From Clostridia bacterium (lineage in GTDB: Bacteria; Bacillota; Clostridia; Christensenellales; Aristaeellaceae): a DNA stretch of 41,671 nucleotides. The notes beneath the pieces are model-generated. The model saw only the letters and a list, made by a program, of their open reading frames with translations, had not been told where the DNA came from and made no database searches. This document shows positions 1 through 8,600 of this stretch, one piece after another. Made by a program: the position numbers and the translations under genes. Every line of letters begins with the position of its first letter. Within the stretch, counting starts at the first letter, position 1. Where the stretch lies: the NCBI GenBank assembly GCA_017524725.1, contig JAFXUZ010000029.1, forward strand, positions 1 through 41,671. The letters run 5' to 3'.

Positions 1-97
1 GGTCCCACCTGTTCCCATCCCGAACACAGAAGTTAAGCCCATCAGCGCCGAAAGTACTTGGCTGGAAACGGCCCGGGAGGATAGGACGCCGCCGGAT
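1..97 (+). rRNA. rrf: 5S ribosomal RNA, 3' part
   Basis: The highly conserved 5S core CCGAACACAGAAGTTAAGCCC-type segment lies at about 20-40, followed by GCGCCGAAAGTACTTGG and the closing GGGAGGATAGGACGCCGCC at about 76-94. About 20 nt of the 5' end lie outside the window, so the 3' boundary is approximate. It is transcribed left to right and is presumably the last gene of an rRNA operon, because an intrinsic terminator follows directly and no tRNA is seen after it. Confidence 0.95.
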
Positions 98-107
98 CCC
101 AATAAAA

Positions 108-140
108 CCCGCCTTCAGTAATGAGGGCGGGCATTTTTTT
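108..140 (+). terminator. Terminator of the rRNA operon
   Basis: The six-base stem CCCGCC (108-113) pairs with GGCGGG (126-131), with a further T-G wobble, and is followed by a run of seven T. It sits about 10 nt beyond the 5S 3' end and before the convergent phosphatase gene. Confidence 0.85.
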
Positions 141-183
141 GTTTTGCCGGCGGCGGGAATGGAACGATCGATCGGCCTCTCTG

Positions 184-2163
184 TCACGCGGACGGCTGCA
201 GGGGAAAATACAGGGTGAGTATGTTGCGGTCCCCTTTCCGCTCATATTCGATTTTCGACGAAGACTGCCGGATCATGTGCAGGCCCATGCCGCCGCTGTC
301 CAGCATATCGAACTCTTTATCCTCCGCGGGGGCGGTGACGGGGTCAAAGGGGACGCCGTCGTCCTTAAAAGCGACCCGGAGGGCATCGCCTTCCTTTGAG
401 CAGGAAAAGGCCAGTTTCCCGGCGCTGGAATAATGGACGATGTTGGCGAGCACCTCGTCGCATGCCAGCAAAGCGCGCCGCGCGTCCGGCGTTTCGCCCG
501 CAGATGAGAACACAGCCTGCCTGATCTCATTAAAAGAGGACAGCGCCACAGGGAGCGGCTTCCAATCGTATTCCGTTTGCCCTTCCCGGTGGACCAGAGC
601 CAGGATGGCCATATCGTCAAACTGCTCGTTTCCTTCGCAGAAGTCCTGTACCGCGCCGCTGACCCGGCGGATGGCTTCCCCGGCGGTATCCTCCGAAACG
701 GGGATATCCCGCAGGGCGTCGATCACCCGCGCTTCCCCGAAGAATTGCCGCCGGGGATTGACCGCTTCCGTCACGCCGTCCGTATAGAGCAGGATGCCTT
801 CGCCGGGCGATAAGCGCATGGTGGATTCCCGAATGTTAGAATCTTCAAAGATCCCAAGCGCGATGCCCTGATCCGGCCGGAAGAGGGAAGGCGTTTTCCC
901 CAGCAGCACGGGATAGGTGTGGCCCGCGTTGGCATAACGCATTTCCCCGGTCCCGGAATTCAGCACCGCGACGAAAGCCGTGGCGAACAGGCCCTCGGGA
1001 TTCTGGGCGCAGAGGGCGGCGTTTGCCTGGTTCAGCGCTTCCGCCGGGCCAAGGCCGGAACGCAGTTTTTCCCGCAGCATGGTTTTCGTCATGGCCATGA
1101 ATATGGCGGCGGAGATCCCTTTGCCGGATACGTCGCCGATGAAGACGCATACGTCGTTTTCATCCCGCCGGAAGCAGTCGTAGAAATCCCCGCCTACGGC
1201 TTTGGCGGGCCGGGTCATGGCGCTGACGCTGCAACCGGGCCCGTCCAGCGCCATTGTTTCCGGCACAAGGCCGTACTGGATGCGCCTGGCAATGTCCAAC
1301 TGCACATTGGTTTCCAGGCGTTCCTTTGTCAGCGCTTCGATGTTGTTCACATAGGCGCTGATGTCGCCCGTCATTTTTTCAAATGATCTGCTGATCTCCC
1401 CGATCTCGTCTTTGGAGCGGAGATTCAGCGATTCGGGGATGCGGCTGCTGTCCCGGGCAAAGCGCTTCATGTTTGCGGAGATCGCGTTGATCGGCACGAT
1501 GATCCTCCGCTTCACCAACAGCAGCATCACTATCTGCGCAGCCACCAAAAGGACCGCTTTGGGGGCCATGCGTTTCAGGAAGCTTGTACGGAAGAGTTCC
1601 TCACTCACGGAAAAGTCGGTGTCCATACCGATCACCGCGCGCATGCTGCCGCTGTCATTCAGATACGGCGCCATCCAGCTCATTTCATCGCCGTACTGAT
1701 TGAACACCAGGTCCATCTGGGTGTCATTGTACCCGGAGAGGATCGTCAATTCGCCCGGATGCAGTTCGCCCCGGAGCTCTTTGCCCGGGGGGAATGTTTC
1801 CCTTATCTGCTCGTCGACTTCATCCGTATCGGCCACGCAGAAAAGATAGACCCTTGTCTCGGTCATGGGGTCGATGGTGTAAATATCCAGGTAATCAAGG
1901 CCGAAACTCTGGCAGAGATTGCGCAGTATGCCCCGCACTTCATTGTACCGTTCGGGGTCGGAGGGGTCGCTTACAATATCCAGATCCCACCGGTCCAGCA
2001 GGTAGGAAACGATGCTGGCGCATCTTTCCACCGATTTTTTTGCCTGGGCGGTCATTTCGTCGCGCGTCGCGAAATAGTTTTCCACTGCCGTTCCGGCGAA
2101 TGAGATCGCCAGAATGGCAGTAAACCACAGCATGATCCAGTGATTGATGGAGTTTTTTTTCAT
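184..2163 (-). CDS. SpoIIE/RsbU-type PP2C phosphatase with fused anti-sigma-like ATPase
   Basis: A 659-residue membrane-anchored signalling protein. A first membrane segment (about 10-27) and a second (about 201-217) bracket an outside sensor region of about 170 residues. HAMP follows at about 219-270, then a PP2C_SpoIIE phosphatase at about 295-500 with the metal-binding motifs GGDFYD (324-329) and GDVSGKG (343-349). The C-terminus (about 530-655) is an RsbW-like HATPase_c domain with DEVLANIV and GGMGLHMI. By family knowledge the PP2C domain removes phosphate from a STAS antagonist and the ATPase domain binds or phosphorylates it. The STAS partner is the gene directly upstream, overlapping by four bases (ATGA), so the two are translated together. 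The signal sensed and the sigma factor controlled are not visible here. Confidence in the domain order is high. Confidence 0.92.
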   Translation of the reverse strand: MKKNSINHWIMLWFTAILAISFAGTAVENYFATRDEMTAQAKKSVERCASIVSYLLDRWDLDIVSDPSDPERYNEVRGILRNLCQSFGLDYLDIYTIDPMTETRVYLFCVADTDEVDEQIRETFPPGKELRGELHPGELTILSGYNDTQMDLVFNQYGDEMSWMAPYLNDSGSMRAVIGMDTDFSVSEELFRTSFLKRMAPKAVLLVAAQIVMLLLVKRRIIVPINAISANMKRFARDSSRIPESLNLRSKDEIGEISRSFEKMTGDISAYVNNIEALTKERLETNVQLDIARRIQYGLVPETMALDGPGCSVSAMTRPAKAVGGDFYDCFRRDENDVCVFIGDVSGKGISAAIFMAMTKTMLREKLRSGLGPAEALNQANAALCAQNPEGLFATAFVAVLNSGTGEMRYANAGHTYPVLLGKTPSLFRPDQGIALGIFEDSNIRESTMRLSPGEGILLYTDGVTEAVNPRRQFFGEARVIDALRDIPVSEDTAGEAIRRVSGAVQDFCEGNEQFDDMAILALVHREGQTEYDWKPLPVALSSFNEIRQAVFSSAGETPDARRALLACDEVLANIVHYSSAGKLAFSCSKEGDALRVAFKDDGVPFDPVTAPAEDKEFDMLDSGGMGLHMIRQSSSKIEYERKGDRNILTLYFPLQPSA

Positions 2164-2450
2164 TCGATCTTTATCCGCTTGTCCAGGCCGGTCATGCTGA
2201 TCACGTTCATGATCTCGTCGGACACATGGCGCAGGGTCAGCGCCCCCTTCATTTTTTTATAGGCGGCCACGATCTGCCTGAGTCCGGCGGAGGAAATGTA
2301 TTCCAAATCCGCGAAGTCCAGCGCCAGAGCGGACACGTCCTCGTCCAGCGCGTTTACTTCCGCTTCCAGCTGGGGCGTGGTCTGGGTGTCCAGCCAGCCG
2401 CTCAGCTTCAGTTCGACGGTGTTCCCAAGGACGTTTTTTTCAATGGTCAT
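2160..2450 (-). CDS. STAS-domain anti-sigma factor antagonist
   Basis: A 96-residue single STAS domain. The phosphorylatable serine lies in the conserved segment YISSAGLRQ (51-59), the position used in SpoIIAA and RsbV. The start follows a strong AGGAGG at 7-nt spacing, and the stop overlaps the start of the PP2C/ATPase gene, forming a two-gene partner-switching unit. Family knowledge predicts that the unphosphorylated form titrates an anti-sigma ATPase and that the PP2C domain next door regenerates that form. No sigma factor gene lies nearby. A promoter-like pair sits at 2585-2613, so the unit need not depend on read-through from the NRPS gene upstream. Confidence 0.9.
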   Translation of the reverse strand: MTIEKNVLGNTVELKLSGWLDTQTTPQLEAEVNALDEDVSALALDFADLEYISSAGLRQIVAAYKKMKGALTLRHVSDEIMNVISMTGLDKRIKIE

Positions 2451-2510
2451 ATGGATCCCTCCTGTTTGATTCTCGTGTTTTTCAGGTCCTGCCCGAACGG
2501 CGGCGGAAAA

Positions 2511-2581
2511 GCGTTTTTCCTGCCTTCACCGGCGTTCAGGCATCATGAGAGTACGCCTTTTATCAAACTCGACTCTCTGAT
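2511..2581 (-). repeat. R1 repeat, copy A
   Basis: First of four related elements of about 65 bp (others at 15826, 28410 and 31136). Shared core in the reading orientation: GAGAGTCGAGTTTGATAAAA, then GGCGTACTCTCATGATG, then CGCCGGTGAAGGCAGGAAAAA. GAGAGT and ACTCTC inside it can form a short stem. Copy A lies between the NRPS stop and the STAS start, and is the only copy whose GGAAAAA end points away from the upstream gene. Confidence 0.8.
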
Positions 2582-2584
2582 CAG

Positions 2585-2613
2585 GATATATTCGCTTTCA
2601 CAAGGCAGGTCAA
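2585..2613 (-). promoter_or_regulatory. Putative promoter of the STAS-phosphatase pair
   Basis: TTGACC (2608-2613), a 17-nt spacer and TATATC (2585-2590), read on the minus strand. The -35 overlaps the NRPS stop codon. It would give the STAS gene its own transcript, which would start within or just before repeat copy A. Confidence 0.5.
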
Positions 2614-5600
2614 TCCTCGAACATCGTCAGTTCGTCCAGGGCTTTGATCATCTGCACGATGTACTTCTCCCCGGACACGGGCCATTTGAAGCCCAGGCGG
2701 TAGAGCGCGTTGGTGGTGAAGGCGCAATCCTGGTCCAGCATATACCGGCGTTCGCCTTCCTTGCTGTTGTAGGCGATCAGCGCTCCGGAAACGTCGCCCG
2801 CCTCAGCCATGCGGCGGCCGAATTCCGCGTCCTCCACGGCGTCGACAGAGAAGCCGTATTCCCGCATGGAGTACACGATATCCGCGTAGGTGACAAAGTG
2901 GTTGTTGACGGGATGGAACACGGTAAATTTTCTGTCGGTGCCGCTGAGCAGCAGGATGGCCCGGGCCGTCATGTCGATCTCGGAGAAATCGGTGCCCGCG
3001 TTCATGATGGAATAGGGCACGGCGCCGATGGCTTTGTAGCTGGCCAGGGAGCGGATGAAAGCGTTGCTGTTGAAATTCACCTGGAATTCGCCGTCGGAGT
3101 GCCGGCCCATCAGGTTGCCGAGCCGCATTATTTTCCCATCCAGCCCCCGGGCCACCGCTTCCAGGACCGCCTTCTCGGCTTTGAACTTGGTCAGGGCGTA
3201 GGCGTTGTCCAGCAGCTGGCCGTTATACAGCTCGTTTTCTTTGATCTTCCAGTCCCTGGGCGGCCTGCCGTCCAGCCCGTCGCCCGCAACGGAGACGGTG
3301 GAGGTTTGGATGAGGCGCTTTCCCGCGGCCCGGCAAAGGGCGATCAGGTTCTTCACGCCCAGCACGTTGACGCGCTCCAGGCTGTCGTCCTTCACGAAAT
3401 GCTTTACCAGCGCGGCGCAGTTGATCAGCGTGTCGAAGGGAAGCTTTTCTGCCTCTTTCAAAGCCTTCTCGTCCGTAATGTCGCCGGGCAGGATGCGCAC
3501 GCGACCCAACTCAAAATAGGGGTCGAGGGCTTCGTCAAAGTAATAGAAATACAATTGCTTCAGCCGCTTGTCCGGCGCTTTTCCGCGCAGCAGGCAGAAG
3601 GCCGTGCCGTCCGATGTTTTCAGGTATTCCCGCAGCACATGGATGCCAAGGAAGCCGGTGGCCCCGGTCAGAAGAAGGCTGCCGATGGGACCGGTCCGGA
3701 TATCCCCAAGGCTTTCCCTGCAGTTGGCGGAAAGGGGGAGACGACTGTAATCAAAGGAACGGATCTCCGCCATTTCCGGCTGTTCCGTGCCCTGGGCAGT
3801 TTCTCCCGTCACCAGCGCCGCCAGTTTCCTGGGGGTCTGGCATTTGAAGATATCGGCGTATACCACGGGATAGCCTTTGTCCGCCGCGTTCATGGCGATG
3901 ACGGAGGCGGACAGGCTCGTGCCGCCCAGCTCGAAGAAATTGCCTTCGGCGCTGACCTTTTCCATGTTCAGTACGTCGGCAAACCAGGCACAGAAGTCCC
4001 GTTCCACGTCGTTGGCAGGTTCCCTGTATTCTGCCGGGTCGGGCACGAATTCCACCCTGGGCAGCTTTTTTTTGTCGATTTTCCCGTTCTGGGTCAGGGG
4101 CATGGCATCCAATTGCATCAGCACGCCGGGCACCATATAGGGCGTGAGCGTTTTGCTGATCTCTGCTTTCATTTCGTCCGGCGATATTTCCCGGCCGGCC
4201 GTGTAGTAACCCGCCAGGAATTTGTTGTTTTCCTCGCCGGTCATCACCACGATGCTGGTCATCACCCCGGGCACCGCGTTTATGGCGTTTTCGATCTCGC
4301 CCAGTTCCACCCGGAGTCCCCGCAGCTTCACCTGGTTGTCCGCCCGGCCATGGAAGCGCAGGCGTCCGTCCGAGGTCCAGGCCGCCACGTCGCCGGTGCG
4401 GTATGCCGGGCGGCCCTCCAGCGTGATGAACTTTTCCGCCGTCAGGTCGGGACGGCCCACATAGCCCCTGCCCACTCCTTCGCCCGCGATCACAAGTTCG
4501 CCGGGAGCCAGCGGCGGCAGGACGCGGCCCCGGCCGTCCACAATGTACGCCCGCACGTTGGAGGCGGGGCGGCCGATGGTGATCATGCCGGGATCGGTCA
4601 CCTGGTCCATGGTGCAGGAAATGGTGGCCTCCGTGGGGCCGTAGCCGTTCATGATATAGGCGTCGGGGTTCAGGGCGACGATCTTAAAGTACATCGCCGC
4701 CGGGAATGCCTCCGCCCCCAGATCGTAGGAGCGCACGTTTTTCAGCGCGTCCGTCATTACGCTCAGGCCGATGATGTTGGACAGGAAGGAAGGCGTACAG
4801 GTCATCATGTCCACGCCGTTGTCCGTCATGAATTTGGCCAGGGCGGCGGGATTGTGGATCTCCTCCTCCGTGGCCATGCAGACGGTCATACCGTGGCAAA
4901 GGGGAATGAATTCCTCCATGACGGACACGTCGAAGGTGATCGCAGCCAGGGCCAGGGACACGTGGGTCCTTTCCGTGTAGCCCAGGATCTCCGGGTTTTT
5001 CGGATTCGCGTCCAGGAAATTGAACAGGTTGCCCTGGGTGAGCATCACGCCCTTGGGTTTGCCGGTGGAACCGGAGGTGAAGATACAGTAAGCCAGGTCA
5101 TCCTTTCGGGCGGGCAGTCCGGGATCGTCCGTCCGTTCATTCGCCAGCAGTTCTTCCACCGTCGTCACGGGGCAGGCCAGGGATAAGAGGAACTCCTTCC
5201 GCTCCCTAAGCAGTTCTTCTGTTACGATGAGCACGGCGGAATCGGAATCCTCCGCCATCACCCGCACCCGCTCGTCGGGATAATTCGGGGCAATGGACAG
5301 GAACGCACATCCGGCCTTTAAAATGCCCTGACGCACCATATAGACCTGCTCGCTTCGGGGCAGCATCAGGGAAACGATGCGGCCCGCGGTGTTCTTTTCC
5401 ATCAGCGCGTGGGCGATGCGGTTGGCGCTTTCATTAAGTTCACGATAGGTCACCCTGGCTGTGGGGGTGATCACGGCCAAACGGTCGGGGGTTTTCGCCG
5501 CGTTCTCCTCCAGCAGGCGGCATACGGGACGGAAGGAAAGCGGCACGTCGGTATCGTTGACCTCGTGCAGGAACTTTTCCGCCGCCGGGGACAACAGGGG

Positions 5601-8600
5601 GAGGTCCGAGAGCGTTTTCCGGGTCATCAGGCCCCGGACGATCGTGCCGTACAGGTCGGCCATCCATTCCATCTGGTCCCGGGTGTACATATCCGCCCGG
5701 TATTCGGCGGCGAAGGTATAGCCTCCGTTTTTCTTCCACACGTCCACGCTGAGGGGTTCTTTGGCGTCCTCAAAGGGCTGGGGGATCTCGACGGCCTTCT
5801 GTCCCGCAACGGTGAAGCCCGTAAAGGTGTCGCCCTGGTAGGCGAACAGCACGTCGGCGTTCACGTCCAGGTCCCTCACGGCTTCCGCGAAGGAATAAAG
5901 GTCGTTGGCGGTCAGTTCCTGGATGCGCTTCTGCACGGAGAGGATAAAGTCTTTGGCGTCCTGATCCTCCTCCGCGTTCACATAGATGGGATAGGTTTTC
6001 ACCAGCATCCCCATGATGCGCAGGGTCTCCATGCGCGTGCGGCCGTTATAGATGGCGGAGAACAGGGCTTCGCCGCTGCCGTTCATCCGGGCCAGAAGCA
6101 GGGCGAAGGCGGATGTAAACAGCGCGTTTTCGGTCAGTTTGTTTTCTAGGCAGAAGGCAGTCACTTCCTCCGCGGTGACGCCGTTCAGGGTGAGTTCCGC
6201 CGCCGCCGCTTTCCCGGTCCCCTCCTTGGGTGCGGCCTTTTCCGGCGCGGGCAGGGAGGATACGCTCACGCCGCTGAAAATGCCGTCATACACAGCCCTG
6301 GCTTTTGCCAGGGCGTCCGTTGCCCGGCGCTCTTTTTCGTCCAGGGCCAAATTAAGGCAGGTATAGGTTTCCGGCGTCAGTTTTTCGCCCCGGTAAGCTT
6401 TTTCGATATCCTCCATCAGCACGGCCACGGAGGTGCCGTCCATGAGGATGTGATGAAACACCATGGAAAGGTAAAGGGAGGTCTTCGTCCTGATCAGGCG
6501 GAAGCGGAAAAGCGGCGCGCGTGACAGCTTGAACACCAGCGGTTCCCGGTTTACTTCCGCTTCCAGTTCCCCGTCGGAAAGGGGTGACTCTTCCGTTTCA
6601 ACGTTCCACTTAAGGTCGGGATGGGCGATCATCTCCGCGCTGCCTGTCTTGCTGGGCTCAATGGAACATTTCATGGCGGGATGGGCTTCCACGGCGGTCC
6701 GGATGGCCTCCGCCAGGCGCTTTTCGTCGGCGTCCTCGGTCATTTTCAGCAGGAAGGGGATATTGTATTTGTCGCTGGTCTCGTCCATGCGGCATTCCAG
6801 GTAAATGCCCAGCTGGGTCTGGGTCAGCGGCGCGGATAAGATCTCCTCCTTTGCCGCTTCTTCCTTTACGGGCGTTCCGCCCCCCCGCCAATGAGACACC
6901 AGGGCGTTTTCGATGTCCAGGATGCGCATGCCCTGGAGCAGCTCGTTCACATCGGGGCTGAAGCCGTATTTGTCTTCCAGCTCCACCATCAGCTGCATGG
7001 TGGAAATGGAGGTGAGTCCGGCCTCCGTCAGTACGGTGGAAACGCCGAAGTCCTTATTGCCGATCACATGAGCGCAGACCTCAAAAAGCTCCTGCTCCAG
7101 GGCGGTCATTTCCCGCGCGGCGCCGCTTTCTTCCCCGCTCTGCTTTCTTTCCGGTTTGGGCAGCTTGCGCTTGTCCACCTTCTGGTTCTGGTTCAGGGGA
7201 ATGGCGTCCAGCTGCATGACGACGGCAGGCACCATATAGGGCGGCTTGCGCTGGCGGATAAAGGCTTCCAGCGCGCCGGGGGCGATGTTTTCCCCTTCTT
7301 TCACCACGATGTACGCGGCAATGTATTTGCCGCTGCCGCTTTCGTTGTCAAAGGCCTGCACGGTCACGTCCGCGATGGCGGGATATTCCCGGATGACGGA
7401 TTCGATCTCGGACAGCTCGATGCGGAAGCCGCGGATCTTCACCTGTCCGTCGCTCCGGCCGATGAAGTCGATCTCGCCGCCGGGCAGGTAACGCACCACG
7501 TCGCCGGTGTGGTACACCCGGTCAAAGCCCTCGGCGGAGCAGAAGGGATTGGGCGTAAAGCTTTCTGCGTTCTTTTCGGGGCGGTTCAGGTATCCGCGGC
7601 CCACGCAGCGCCCGGCGATCCACAATTCTCCCGGCACGCAGGGCGGCACCCGGCGGCCCTGCCCGTCCACCACGTACAGCAGCGTGCCGGCGGTGGGCCC
7701 GCCGATGGGGATGCGCAGGTATTCCCTGTCCACCTTTTTCTTTGTGACCAGGATGGTGCATTCCGTGGGGCCGTACACGTTAAAGAATTCAATGCCCGCC
7801 GGCGGGGCCAAGGGGGCCAGCTTCTCGCCGCCCACGCTCAGCGACCGAAGACAGGCGGGCTTGAAATTGGACACGGCGAACTGACGCCCCACCTGGGTGG
7901 TCATGAACGCCACGCTCACATGATTCTTTTCCAGGTACCGGCCCAGCTCCGGCAGGTTCAGACGGATGTCCTCGGGCACCACGCACACGCACCCGCCTGA
8001 GGTCAGGGCGGGATACAGGTCCATCATGTTGGCGTCGAAGCCGTAGCTGGCGTAGGCCGCGTGGACGGTGCCCACGTCCAGACCGTATTCCTTCTGATAC
8101 CACCTGCAGAAATTCACCAGGTTGCCGTGCTCCAGCATAACGCCCTTGGGCACGCCGGTGGAGCCGGAGGTATACAAAAGGGTGAACAGGTCGTGCCCGT
8201 CGGGCGTCGGAAGCTTCGCGTCCGTCGGGACGGCGGGCAGGCCGGGAATATCCTTCGTCAGCAGGAATTCGCCCGTATAGCCGTTCAAAAGGCCGGTCAG
8301 GTCCTCGTCGGCGATCACCAGGGCGGCCTCCGCGTCCTGTACCATAAAGAGCAGGCGCTCCGGCGGATAAGAGGGGTCAAGCGGCTGGTAGCCCGCCCCG
8401 GATTTCAGCGCGCCCAGGGAAGCGGATACCATGTATTCATTCCGGTGGATCAGCACGGACACCACTTTGCCCCGGCCGATGCCCTTCTCAGTCAGCGCGT
8501 ACGCGATCCGGTCGGAGGTCTCGTCGATCTCCCGGTAGGTCCTTTTCACGTCTCCGATGATCAGCGCCTCAGATCCGGGATGCATCCGGGCCTGGGCACG

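Noticed and set aside
2511..2581. R1 as an ordinary intrinsic terminator
   Set aside because: Copies occur in both orientations relative to transcription and inside operons that must be read through; the stem is short and not followed by a proper T run in the direction of transcription.
2226..5186. Plus-strand open frame of 986 codons opposite the NRPS gene
   Set aside because: It is a shadow of the high-GC codon pattern of the NRPS gene: low-complexity His/Gly/Val-rich translation, no ribosome-binding site, no domain.
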